Shown piece after piece: positions 56,007-64,000 of a stretch of 64,000 bases of DNA. The notes beneath the pieces are model-generated. The model did no database searches, was not told the DNA's origin, and saw only the letters and a list, made by a program, of their open reading frames with translations. The position numbers were made by a program, and so were the translations under genes. Source of the stretch: an uncultured cyanobacterium (GTDB lineage: Bacteria; Cyanobacteriota; Cyanobacteriia; CACIAM-69d); contig CALGDE010000114.1 in assembly GCA_937883785.1 (NCBI GenBank), positions 1 through 64,000 of the forward strand. Reading direction: 5' to 3'. Numbering within the stretch: the stretch's first letter is position 1; every line of letters begins with the position of its first letter.

Positions 56007-56453
56007 TTAGTCGATAAAGCCCATTAGCGCAGCCTCTTCGCCCAAGTCATTAGACGCAACCGGACGCTTACCGCCGGGCAGCCAGGTGGTGTCAGCCTTC
56101 GCCAAATCGGAGGAAGACACAGGGCGGTTGCCCGATAGAACGATGGTGCTAATCACTTCCATATCGCTAGCAGCGATGGGGCGGGTGCCGTAGGAAGACA
56201 CAGTGCCGCTAACCTTCAAGGAGCTTGCCTCTACAGGGCGGTTGCTGGGCAAATCGCTCTCCACCAAATCCAGCTCGCTTGCCTCAACGGGGCGCTGACC
56301 AAAATTGGGAGCCAGGGGACGACGACGGGATTGTACGGGTAGGTTGGGGCGCTTGCTGTGCCCTCCTTTGGATTCAGCTTTTTCGATGCGCACTTCGCGA
56401 TCGCTGCTGCTGTTGTTTTTGCTGTTGGTTTCCGTCGTGTTGCGGCTGCTCAT
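56007..56453 (-). CDS. Repeat protein with RPV/ASxL motifs
   Basis: A 148-residue protein. After a Ser/Asn/Lys-rich disordered head of about 45 residues come five imperfect repeats of about 20 residues, each opening with a basic residue and then RPV or RPI: QRPVEASELDL, NRPVEASSLKV, TRPIAASDMEV, NRPVSSSDLAK, KRPVASNDLGE. The C-terminus is ALMGFID. There is no signal peptide or membrane helix. I have a sense that proteins of this type are widespread in cyanobacteria, but I know no function. The ATG at 56453 is the natural start, and a good terminator follows. It stands alone. Confidence 0.75.
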   Translation of the reverse strand: MSSRNTTETNSKNNSSSDREVRIEKAESKGGHSKRPNLPVQSRRRPLAPNFGQRPVEASELDLVESDLPSNRPVEASSLKVSGTVSSYGTRPIAASDMEVISTIVLSGNRPVSSSDLAKADTTWLPGGKRPVASNDLGEEAALMGFID

Positions 56454-56705
56454 GGAGAATCTTCCTTACGTCTATCGGTGTTCGTGGTTGTGCCCAGACA
56501 GACCGTGACGCCAGGCTCAGGCTTTGGGCACCGGATACCAAGCTCGGCATATCACAGGGATCAGGGCTTGGAAAGTACGGATGGGCCAACCAGGGGACAA
56601 CCTTTGTAAATCCATTTTACGTGACTGTCTAAAAAGTTTTCTAATTCTTCATTATTCAAATCAGTGGTGTCAATGATTAGTCATAATTATCCACCGCCAG
56701 GAGTT

Positions 56706-57959
56706 TCATAATGAACCACTGTTAATGGGGATTTTTTTGGCCACAGGATGGTCAACGGGGATACAGCGCCAGGCTTCTTGGGCGATCGCCCAGTCCTCTT
56801 GGGTATGGATCACCAACACCCGCACCGCCGAATCGTCCGCCGAAATATCAGCATTTCGAGGAGATCGCTGGTTTTTCTCCTCGTCCAATGTTAAGCTGAG
56901 GAATTTCAACCCCTGGCACACCCGCGATCGCAATTCCGGCGAATGCTCCCCCAGCCCCGCCGTGAACACCAAACCATCCAGCCCCTCCAGGGACATGATC
57001 ATGGAACCGAGGCAGGATTTTAAGCGATGGATATATACGTCGAAGGCGAGTTTAGCCTGTGAGTTACCCTGGGAGATCGCCTGTTGCACTTCCCGCAAAT
57101 CATGGGACACCCCTGACAATCCCTTTAACCCCGACTCTTTATTCAGCAGACGATCCACATCCGCAAGGTCATGCCCCTGATCCAGCAAATACATCAAAAT
57201 CCCCGGATCGATTGAGCCGCATCGGGTGCCCATCATCACCCCCTCCAACGGTGTAAACCCCATAGTGGTGTCAATACTTTGCCCGTTTTTCACTGCGGTT
57301 AACGATGCGCCGTTGCCCAAGTGACACACCACCAGCCGGAATTCCAATAAATCCTTGCCTAAAATCCGCGCCGCTTGGTGGCTACAAAATTGATGGCTAA
57401 TGCCGTGAAACCCATACCGCCGAATCCCCTGCGCTTTCCATTGATAGGGACCGGGGTAGGTGGCCGCCGTATCCGACAGCGTATGGTGAAATGCCGTGTC
57501 AAACACCGCCACCTGGGGCACGTCCCCCAACAGCGATTCCATCAGTTCAATGCCGTTTAAATTAGCCGGATTATGCAGCGGTGCCAGGGCACTTAAATCA
57601 GCGATCGCCCCCTTAACCTCTTCGTCCACCACCACGCTGGATTGGTACCTATCGCCGCCGTGCACCACCCGATGCCCCACCAAAGCGATTTCCTCTAGCC
57701 CATCAATCACCGCCGTCGGTCCCTGGTGTAGCGACGCCAAAACCTCCCGCAGCACCTCTGCCTGAGACTGCCCCGTAATGGTTTTATTTTGCTGACCCGT
57801 TTGCGCCTCAACGGTTAACGTTGCCGACTCATCATCGGGATACCAGTCAATTTGTGCTTGCCACAGGGGCGGCGGCGGATCATTGGGCAGCTCCTCTCCA
57901 ATGGCGTAGAGACAAAGCTTGTGGCTGCTGGATCCCGCATTAAGCACCAAAATATTCAT
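56706..57959 (-). CDS. ackA: Acetate kinase
   Basis: A 417-residue acetate kinase that converts acetyl-phosphate and ADP to acetate and ATP (reversible). The N-terminal signature is MNILVLNAGSSSHKLCLY, the second signature is HHTLSDTAATYPGPY, and the nucleotide-binding segments GFHGISHQF, VVCHLGNGASL and GLDGLVFTAGLGEHSPELR follow. Length is slightly above the usual 400. The ATG at 57959 is one base after the phosphatase stop, so the two are translated together. Upstream lies phosphoketolase, which makes its substrate; there is no phosphotransacetylase gene in the window. Confidence 0.97.
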   Translation of the reverse strand: MNILVLNAGSSSHKLCLYAIGEELPNDPPPPLWQAQIDWYPDDESATLTVEAQTGQQNKTITGQSQAEVLREVLASLHQGPTAVIDGLEEIALVGHRVVHGGDRYQSSVVVDEEVKGAIADLSALAPLHNPANLNGIELMESLLGDVPQVAVFDTAFHHTLSDTAATYPGPYQWKAQGIRRYGFHGISHQFCSHQAARILGKDLLEFRLVVCHLGNGASLTAVKNGQSIDTTMGFTPLEGVMMGTRCGSIDPGILMYLLDQGHDLADVDRLLNKESGLKGLSGVSHDLREVQQAISQGNSQAKLAFDVYIHRLKSCLGSMIMSLEGLDGLVFTAGLGEHSPELRSRVCQGLKFLSLTLDEEKNQRSPRNADISADDSAVRVLVIHTQEDWAIAQEAWRCIPVDHPVAKKIPINSGSL

Positions 57960-57960
57960 G

Positions 57961-58599
57961 CTAAGTTCCCTTGCGATCGCGCAACTCCGGCGGCAAATGG
58001 TTGCGATCGCCCGACCGCAGCAACATCGGACCGTAGCGCCCGAAAGTAATCACGTGGAGCGACGCCACTAACGCGTCCAGGCGATCGCGGTAGCGCCCCA
58101 AATCAATGCCCAGCAAGCTGCACAGAACAATGCGGATAGTGGTTTTGTGGGCTACCACCAGCACGTTGCCGGTGTCGTAAGTTTGCTGAATTTCCGTGAT
58201 CACGGTCATAGCCCGGTCCGCCACCTGCACCGCTGTTTCCCCGCCGGTCGGAGCATTCCAAGCCGGTTCCGCCGTCCATCGATCATAGGCGTCCCGGTCG
58301 TTGGCTCTCACGTCCTCCGGCGATCGCCCCTCCCAATCCCCAAAGTTCATTTCCGCCAGTCCCGCCCGAATAATGGGGGTGGTTTTAACGGCATCACTCA
58401 CCGGTTTGACGGTGGAGATCGCCCGACGTAGGGGGCTACAAAATATCGCAGTCCAGGGCAAGGACTGGTAATGGTCAGCAAAAGCCTTAGCCATCGCCAA
58501 CCCCTCCGGAGTCAGATCCGGATTCAGTGAGCCGCAGTAGCCCCCCGTTTGGCTATGGTCAGTTTCCCCGTGGCGCAAAAGATAAATATTCAGGGTCAT
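57961..58599 (-). CDS. Histidine phosphatase family protein
   Basis: A 212-residue member of the phosphoglycerate-mutase-like histidine phosphatases. The active-site motif is LLRHGETDHSQ (RHG, residues about 9-11), with the second catalytic arginine in CSPLRRA, the glutamate in AEMNFGDWEG and the second histidine in VLVVAHKTTIRIVL. All catalytic residues are present. It could be a broad-specificity phosphatase or a phosphoglycerate-mutase-like enzyme; the substrate is not evident. It overlaps in expression with ackA, being one base upstream, and lies after phosphoketolase beyond a terminator. Confidence 0.93.
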   Translation of the reverse strand: MTLNIYLLRHGETDHSQTGGYCGSLNPDLTPEGLAMAKAFADHYQSLPWTAIFCSPLRRAISTVKPVSDAVKTTPIIRAGLAEMNFGDWEGRSPEDVRANDRDAYDRWTAEPAWNAPTGGETAVQVADRAMTVITEIQQTYDTGNVLVVAHKTTIRIVLCSLLGIDLGRYRDRLDALVASLHVITFGRYGPMLLRSGDRNHLPPELRDRKGT

Positions 58600-58620
58600 A
58601 AAATCGCAGAATTAAGGAGT

Positions 58621-58673
58621 AGAAAAAGCCAGGTCCAGGTGCGATTGTCACATCGATAGTCCTGAACCTGGCT
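58621..58673 (-). terminator. Terminator of the phosphoketolase gene
   Basis: On the minus strand CCTGAACCTGGCT-type arm AGCCAGGTTCAGG (58661-58673 region) pairs with CCTGGACCTGGCT (58627-58639 region) over 13 positions with one mismatch, followed by TTTTTC. It separates xfp from the phosphatase-ackA pair, so those two may need their own promoter or rely on read-through. Confidence 0.85.
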
Positions 58674-58680
58674 GGGTTGG

Positions 58681-61104
58681 CTAAGAAGTGGGGAAAGGCC
58701 AAGTCCAATTTCGATCATTGTCCTTATCCCGACCGTGCTCGTGAGCGTGGGCTAAGGCTTCGATGATTTTATTTTTCATGCGCTCCTTAATATGCCCCGC
58801 CTTTGCCCCTAGCTGAGGCACCCGATCAATCACATCAATAACTAAGCTAAAGCGATCAATTTCATTCAAAATTGCCAGCTCCAGCGGCGTATTGATATTG
58901 CCCTTTTCCTTGTACCCGCGCACATGGACCCGCTCCTGCTTAGAACGGCGATAAATCATCTTGTGAATCAACCAAGGATAGCCGTGGAAATTGAAAATTA
59001 CGGGCTTATCAGCGGTAAACAAAGAGTTAAAATCCCGGTCCGATAATCCATGGGGATGTTCCCCTTCAGATACCAGCTTAAATAGGTCCACCACGTTCAC
59101 AAACCGCACTTTCAAACTAGGAATTTCCTCCCGTAAAATTGCCGTTGCCGCCAACGATTCCATGGTGGGAATATCGCCACAGCAAGCCATAATCACATCC
59201 GGCCCCTCCAAATCATCCGCCTCATCATTACTGGCCCAATCCCAAATACCAACCCCCTTGGTGCAATGGGCGATCGCCTCATCAATGGGCAAATACTGCA
59301 AGTGATTTTGCTTGTCAGAAATAATCACGTTGATGTAATCAGTGCTGCGGAAACAGTGGTCTGCCACCGATAGCAAACAGTTGGCATCAGGGGGAAAATA
59401 CAACCGCACCACATCCGGATTCTTATTCGTTACCAGGTCAATGTAGCCAGGATCCTGGTGACTAAAACCGTTATGATCCTGCCGCCAAACTAACGACGAC
59501 AGCAAAATATTTAAAGACGAAACCGACCGTCGCCAAGGCACATGATTCTTACAAATATCCAGCCACTTGGCGTGCTGGTTAAACATCGAACCCACCACAT
59601 GGGCAAAGGCTTCGTAAGTGTGGAATAATCCGTGGCGTCCAGTTAACAAATAAGTTTCTAGCCACCCCTGGAGGGTATGCTCGCTCAACATTTCCATCAC
59701 CCGCCCAGTTTGGGAGATTTGGGTGCCCCCCGCATCTTCGGGATAAATATCCGCCATCCACACTTTTTCCGTCACATCGTACACATCTTGCAGACGATTA
59801 GACGCCGTTTCATCGGGACCCATAAGGCGGAAATTATTGGGGTTATCCCGCATAATTTCCCGCATAAAAATTCCCAGGGCTTTGGTGTTTTCAAACTCCA
59901 CCGTGCCCCGCTGGTCGCCCACGTCGATAGCCAACTCACGGAAATCGGGCATTTTCAGCGCCTTCCGCAGCAACCCGCCATTCGCGTGGGGATTGGATCC
60001 CATACGCCGATTTCCTGTGGGAGCTAATGCCTTCAGCTCCGGCACCAGCGTTCCGTTTTCATCAAACAATTCCTCCGGCTTATAACCGCGCATCCATTCT
60101 TCCAGTAGCCGCACGTGCTCGGAATTTTCGTGCATTCCTCCCATGGGCACCTGGTGCGATCGCCAAAAATCCTCCACCTTCTTACCGTCCACCTCCTGGG
60201 GACCAGTCCATCCTTTCGGCGTACGCAACACAATCATCGGCCAACGGGGACGCTCCACCGTGCCCCCTTCCCGCGCCTGACGCTGCACCTCACGGATTTT
60301 GCCCACGCACTCTTCCATGGTGGCCGCCATCTTTCGGTGCATTTCCAGCGGATCGTTGCCTTCCACAAAATAAGGCGTATACCCATAGCCCCTAAACAGG
60401 GCCTCCAGCTCCTCCTGGGAAATCCGTGCCAAAATCGTCGGGTTAGCAATCTTATACCCGTTCAAATTCAGCACCGGCAACACCGCCCCATCCCGCGCCG
60501 GATTGATGAACTTATTGGAATGCCACGACGTAGCCAGGGGACCCGTTTCCGCCTCACCGTCCCCCACCACACAGGTAACAATCAAATCAGGATTATCCAG
60601 AACCGCCCCATAGGCATGGGACACGCTATAGCCCAGCTCCCCTCCCTCGTGAATAGAACCAGGAGTTTCTGGGGTTACGTGACTGCCGATAAAACCGGGG
60701 AAAGAAAACTGCTTAAAAAAGCGCTGCATTCCCTCCTCATCTTCACTTTTATCGGGATAGATTTCCGAATAGGTGCCTTCCAAATAAACCGGCCCCAAAA
60801 CCCCCGGAGCGCCGTGCCCTGGACCGGCCATAAAAATCATATCCAGGTCGTACTTTTTAATCAGCCGATTGCAGTGAATATAGGTGAAACTTAGGGCTGG
60901 CGATGATCCCCAGTGCCCCAACAAACGATGTTTAATATGGGACGCCTGCAAGGACTCTTTCAACAGGGGATTATCCCGCAGGTAAATCATGCCCACCGCC
61001 AGATAGTTGCACGCACGCCAATAAGCGTCAATATTGCCCAGCTCCTTTTCGTTGAGCACACTAAGATTTAGGTTTTTCGAATCTTTTGAGAAAGCAATGA
61101 CCAT
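58681..61104 (-). CDS. xfp: Phosphoketolase (Xfp)
   Basis: An 807-residue thiamine-diphosphate enzyme that cleaves xylulose-5-phosphate and/or fructose-6-phosphate with phosphate, giving acetyl-phosphate plus glyceraldehyde-3-phosphate or erythrose-4-phosphate. The TPP-binding motif is [17 protein letters not shown], with downstream [12 protein letters not shown]. Other family blocks are [17 protein letters not shown] and [15 protein letters not shown]. The length is that of full-size bacterial phosphoketolases. The ATG at 61104 follows AGGAG. With AckA downstream, it forms an acetyl-phosphate branch that yields acetate and ATP. Cyanobacterial phosphoketolase acts in carbon flux in light and dark; its regulation here is not visible. 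Confidence 0.97.
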   Translation of the reverse strand: MVIAFSKDSKNLNLSVLNEKELGNIDAYWRACNYLAVGMIYLRDNPLLKESLQASHIKHRLLGHWGSSPALSFTYIHCNRLIKKYDLDMIFMAGPGHGAPGVLGPVYLEGTYSEIYPDKSEDEEGMQRFFKQFSFPGFIGSHVTPETPGSIHEGGELGYSVSHAYGAVLDNPDLIVTCVVGDGEAETGPLATSWHSNKFINPARDGAVLPVLNLNGYKIANPTILARISQEELEALFRGYGYTPYFVEGNDPLEMHRKMAATMEECVGKIREVQRQAREGGTVERPRWPMIVLRTPKGWTGPQEVDGKKVEDFWRSHQVPMGGMHENSEHVRLLEEWMRGYKPEELFDENGTLVPELKALAPTGNRRMGSNPHANGGLLRKALKMPDFRELAIDVGDQRGTVEFENTKALGIFMREIMRDNPNNFRLMGPDETASNRLQDVYDVTEKVWMADIYPEDAGGTQISQTGRVMEMLSEHTLQGWLETYLLTGRHGLFHTYEAFAHVVGSMFNQHAKWLDICKNHVPWRRSVSSLNILLSSLVWRQDHNGFSHQDPGYIDLVTNKNPDVVRLYFPPDANCLLSVADHCFRSTDYINVIISDKQNHLQYLPIDEAIAHCTKGVGIWDWASNDEADDLEGPDVIMACCGDIPTMESLAATAILREEIPSLKVRFVNVVDLFKLVSEGEHPHGLSDRDFNSLFTADKPVIFNFHGYPWLIHKMIYRRSKQERVHVRGYKEKGNINTPLELAILNEIDRFSLVIDVIDRVPQLGAKAGHIKERMKNKIIEALAHAHEHGRDKDNDRNWTWPFPTS

Positions 61105-61626
61105 TATTTTCTCCTAAGTCAATTAATTATTAAGTGGTTTTATGGATATTCTTTCGGCACTCTGTTGGTGAAGAACGATTTAAGAACGACTTAAGTTCCT
61201 TTTAATGTTTTTCTAAAAGACTTTTTCCGAAAAACATTGTCTAAAAAACGCTCTCTAAAAAACCAAGCGCACCGGGTGAGCACGGAATCAACTCGTGATG
61301 TAGCTTTCGTGATGTGGCTGTTGAAAACAAGATACGGCGCGGAACAAAGACAGTGAAAAGCTAATTTCGATCCAAGCTAAGGCAAAGTCATACGCAAGTA
61401 GATCTACCTATAGGCTAAAGAATCCAATTCGTTTTTGTGGCTAATGGCAGAGATCTTTACAAAACGTTTTCCACTAGATTTCTCCCATTAGATGAACCTG
61501 CCTAATTGATTAGCTCAGACAATTCAAATTGTGCAGGAATCAAACTTTGAGAAAAGCTTAAACTCTTTTAAGAAAGGTCTTGGGTTGGTGACAGTTATAG
61601 CGAAGCTTTACGAAAGAATTGCTTTA
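61105..61626. other. Gene-free stretch upstream of xfp
   Basis: An AT-rich gap of about 520 bases. It contains the xfp ribosome site at its left edge and repeats of CTAAAAAAC/TCTAAAAAA around 61210-61265 (runs of A after TCT or CT). I see no gene or strong hairpin. Promoters for xfp should be here. Confidence 0.45.
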
Positions 61627-62718
61627 TCAGTCGGCAGTTTTCGGCTTCATGGGAATTACCCGGTGGGACATATCGATGTGGTCACACATTTTGCACTCAA
61701 GCGTGGTTTCCATCATTCCTTCCCGTTCTGTCGTTGCCTCCTTCAAAATTTTGATCGTCCTTTTGAGGGCTTTTTCGTCGCAGCTGGGGCACACCTCAAA
61801 ATTGAGGCGGCTTTGGTCCAGGGCAAATAAATGAAACGGGCGCTCCAAGGAAGGGGCTTCAGGTTTTGCCCCAGCGTCAGCGCCTGCGGTTGGTAATAAA
61901 GGTTCACTAAAAGCAGGGTTGTCTAGCTCGGGATAACACTGAGCGCAATAGTGGGCGCGCCACTGTACGGATTTAACTTCTGCCAGTTTTTGTTCCCTCG
62001 GCGATAGGTATAGCTCCAGTTGTTCACTGGGCATGGGCGCGAGGGGATGCTGGCACACTTGGCAAAAGAACGGTCCTTCCCGCTTGGCTCGATGGTGATA
62101 ACTTGCCCACGCCTGCATTAGGTTCACACGCCATGCCAGCCAGGCAAATGCCCACACAAACAGGGAAATGGGTCCCAAGAAGATGATCCAAGCGTGGATG
62201 TGCGCGTGCCATAGAGCAAGCCATTTCACTAAAGTGAGGAAGGTGCAGGTGCCGGCAATTCCCCCGGCAATTTCCAGCGTAGTTTTGGGCTCGGGAGCCA
62301 CCTGGAATACCTGATCGCCGTCGTGGCGCAACCGATCAATTGCCGTGTCAGCGCTTAGATCGCCGTACTTAACAAAAGAGTGGGCGACGGGGGGCAAAAA
62401 TACTAGCGCCTGGGACTGGCGGCGAATATCGCTCCAGCAAAGAAGCACGGCGGCGATGCCTACGGCACTGATCCCAAAGCCTCCCCAAAGCTGCTGCTGT
62501 CGCCAGGTTTCATACAGGCGATCGCTAGTGATATTGATTAGTCCGCCGGTCATTGCTTGAATCGTAAGGGCAGGCTCAAGAATTAAGCCAAAGCCAAAAA
62601 CAACCAGAACAAAAGCCACAAACCGAATTTTCCACGCCTTTTCTTTACTCCATTGTCCTTGTTTTGAAGCGTAGTTTTTTACGGTGGATTTTACCGCCCG
62701 GGACGTCTCCATAACCAT
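61627..62718 (-). CDS. Membrane protein with cysteine-pair zinc-ribbon motifs
   Basis: A 363-residue protein. The N-terminal half has about four hydrophobic helices (residues about 30-55, 72-90, 150-168 and 175-195). The C-terminal half has four CxxC pairs: CQVC, CAQC, CPSC and CKMC, in two ribbon-like sets separated by a Pro/Ala-rich linker. These should bind zinc or another metal, or carry thiol chemistry. The family is not recognised with certainty. The start used is an ATG at 62718; a TTG at 62724 and an ATG at 62712 are in frame. It lies about 30 bases from the DUF790 gene on the same strand and may be co-transcribed with it. Confidence 0.72.
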   Translation of the reverse strand: MVMETSRAVKSTVKNYASKQGQWSKEKAWKIRFVAFVLVVFGFGLILEPALTIQAMTGGLINITSDRLYETWRQQQLWGGFGISAVGIAAVLLCWSDIRRQSQALVFLPPVAHSFVKYGDLSADTAIDRLRHDGDQVFQVAPEPKTTLEIAGGIAGTCTFLTLVKWLALWHAHIHAWIIFLGPISLFVWAFAWLAWRVNLMQAWASYHHRAKREGPFFCQVCQHPLAPMPSEQLELYLSPREQKLAEVKSVQWRAHYCAQCYPELDNPAFSEPLLPTAGADAGAKPEAPSLERPFHLFALDQSRLNFEVCPSCDEKALKRTIKILKEATTEREGMMETTLECKMCDHIDMSHRVIPMKPKTAD

Positions 62719-62749
62719 TATCAATAAATGCTGAAAACACTGAAAGGAG

Positions 62750-63967
62750 CTAATCTAAAACGGCCAACACTTGTTTAGGTTGCAGCTTTTCTTTAAACCA
62801 AACCACCGGTCCCGGCAGCTCATTAATGTTAACCCCCGCTTTTTCTAAATTGAGGCGCTGGGAAATGGCAATTACCCAGTCGGTGCGTCCTGATTTACGA
62901 ATTTGGGCAAACTTTTTACGCAAATATTCCGGTCGCCAATAGCCAATTATTTCCAGGATTAAATTGCGTCCATCGGGGTGCACCAGTCGGAAATCGGGAA
63001 TGGCGACGCTGCCGGGGATGGGCACTAAGTCCACTTCCCGCTCCAGTTTCCACTCAGTTTTGGTCTTTTCCCAGCGCTTAACAAAGGATTCTTCCACCAT
63101 GCTGTCGTACACTTTTCCTGGCGCATAATGGGTTACTAATCCACAGTTTGAATCCAGCGTAAATTGTCGTTCTAAGGTGCGACGATCGCCATATAAATCC
63201 TTCATTTGTAAGGTAGCCGTCAAAGACCATTTACTAACGTGAAGTAGGGCGGGAATGGTTTTTGCGATCGCCAGCCCATAACGAGTACTCGGCTTAAATA
63301 AACTGGTGGGACCGTCGATAGTGATGGTAAAACCCTGGCTTTGATCCCCCTCGATATAGGTCATTAATTGGAACAGTTTTAAGTAGCGAAAAAGCAGTTT
63401 ATATTCGCCGGGATCGTTGCGATAGGCTTGAATAACCAGATGGCTAGCGCGATAGAAAACCCCTTGCACCTGGGATAGGTTGTAGCGATGAATCAGGGCA
63501 TCGATGTCGGGGGCATCGAAGGTGGTTAGGATGCGATTTTCCGGCAAGTCCGCGTAAAGTCCCTGGCGTACCTGGTCCGGCTGTACTTCCTGGTCTCCCT
63601 CCTTGCTTAACTCTCGAGCCACCTTCTCTAAAGTGGTGGGGGTAGAACCGGGGCTAGGGCGATCTTGGGCAGCGGTTTCAAATACTCGTTGGCGCAGGGC
63701 GATGGGCTCCAGGGGGCTAACGATTTCAAAGGTGCAGAAGCTTTTTTGCAGAATATGCCCAAATCCTCGATCCACTTTAAAGTCAGGGCTGCTGCCTTCC
63801 AGCTCCGTTAAGGCTTTGCTTAGCTCTCCCTGGGTTTTTCCCTGGTGCGATCGCACCGTTTCAATGGCGATTGCTGATCGTCGCCGCGTAGATTCATCCA
63901 CGGGCAAGCGATGAGGATTTAGCGTTTCCCCCTGGTAGCGGTGGATCAGTAGCTCAGTTGGCAACAT
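62750..63967 (-). CDS. DUF790 family nuclease (Bax1-like)
   Basis: A 405-residue protein of the DUF790/Bax1 type. The C-terminal domain has a PD-(D/E)xK-like nuclease signature: PDFRLVHPDG with the acidic LILEIIGYWRPEYL. It ends in a conserved VIAISQRLNL and GPVVWF. The middle (QGVFYRASHLVIQAY, LLFRYLKLFQLM) is the usual helical part. In archaea and some bacteria, Bax1 partners the XPB helicase in DNA repair; an XPB-like gene may lie beyond the right edge. The start used is the ATG at 63967 (MLPTELLIHRY), with an upstream in-frame alternative at 63979. Confidence 0.85.
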   Translation of the reverse strand: MLPTELLIHRYQGETLNPHRLPVDESTRRRSAIAIETVRSHQGKTQGELSKALTELEGSSPDFKVDRGFGHILQKSFCTFEIVSPLEPIALRQRVFETAAQDRPSPGSTPTTLEKVARELSKEGDQEVQPDQVRQGLYADLPENRILTTFDAPDIDALIHRYNLSQVQGVFYRASHLVIQAYRNDPGEYKLLFRYLKLFQLMTYIEGDQSQGFTITIDGPTSLFKPSTRYGLAIAKTIPALLHVSKWSLTATLQMKDLYGDRRTLERQFTLDSNCGLVTHYAPGKVYDSMVEESFVKRWEKTKTEWKLEREVDLVPIPGSVAIPDFRLVHPDGRNLILEIIGYWRPEYLRKKFAQIRKSGRTDWVIAISQRLNLEKAGVNINELPGPVVWFKEKLQPKQVLAVLD

Positions 63968-64000
63968 AGACCCTGGCAATAAAAGCGAAGAACGCGAAGC

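Noticed and set aside
60115-60894. 259-codon frame opposite phosphoketolase
   Set aside because: Antisense shadow of a highly conserved enzyme.

Overview
The window is cyanobacterial chromosome. The palindrome GCGATCGC (HIP1) recurs throughout, inside genes and between them. groES is preceded by a CIRCE operator plus a sequence matching the cyanobacterial groE K-box, and sufBCDS lies divergent from a SufR-type repressor with two SufR-type operators. FtsH, the group 2 sigma factor, phosphoketolase, BolA/monothiol glutaredoxin and the AAA-like/WD40 proteins also read as cyanobacterial. Genus and species cannot be fixed from the sequence alone.

Layout. 1-5.9 kb: edge of a membrane protein gene, a MerR/TipAS-like/Clp_N fusion regulator, an alpha/beta hydrolase, two unknown genes and a Ca2+/H+ exchanger. 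6-17.9 kb: groES-groEL, a group 2 sigma factor, a TVP38-type membrane protein, a lone sugar-type ABC permease, a lipid kinase, initiator tRNA-Met, an amino-acid-type binding lipoprotein, tRNA-Ser(GCU), a DnaJ-like chaperone and a TPR protein. 17.9-28.1 kb: GT61 glycosyltransferase, PPC-domain secreted protein, a UvrD-type helicase carrying an in-frame repeat element, an MmeI-like single-chain restriction-modification enzyme, an efflux adaptor and a compact PBP4-like peptidase. 28.3-42 kb: SbcC, an exported amine oxidase, an orphan TnsC/TniB-like ATPase with an altered Walker B box, FtsH, a cupin, an aminodeoxychorismate-lyase-like enzyme, a DsbD_2/ferric-reductase-like fusion, a lipoprotein and a membrane-anchored VOC-like protein. 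42.2-49 kb: iron-sulfur region grx-bolA-sufS-sufD-sufC-sufB with sufR divergent. 49.8-55.8 kb: a predicted conflict or signalling island (small protein, EAD1-AAA protein, AAA-TM-WD40 protein) abutting a toxin-antitoxin-like pair whose DUF2442 gene has an in-frame amber codon. 56-64 kb: a repeat protein, the phosphoketolase/acetate kinase acetate branch, a zinc-ribbon membrane protein and a DUF790 nuclease.

How the genes work together. SufR probably represses sufBCDS through the two operators, and the adjacent BolA and CGFS glutaredoxin would handle cluster trafficking. Xfp makes acetyl-phosphate and AckA turns it into acetate and ATP. GroESL, the sigma factor, DnaJ and FtsH are stress and quality-control functions, but nothing here shows that they are co-regulated beyond the groE operators.

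The best candidates for something undescribed are the three-gene EAD1/AAA/WD40 island with its paired intact and degenerate AAA modules, and the orphan TnsC-like protein. No CRISPR array, complete transposon or prophage was seen. All functions come from reading motifs by eye; no database search was run.
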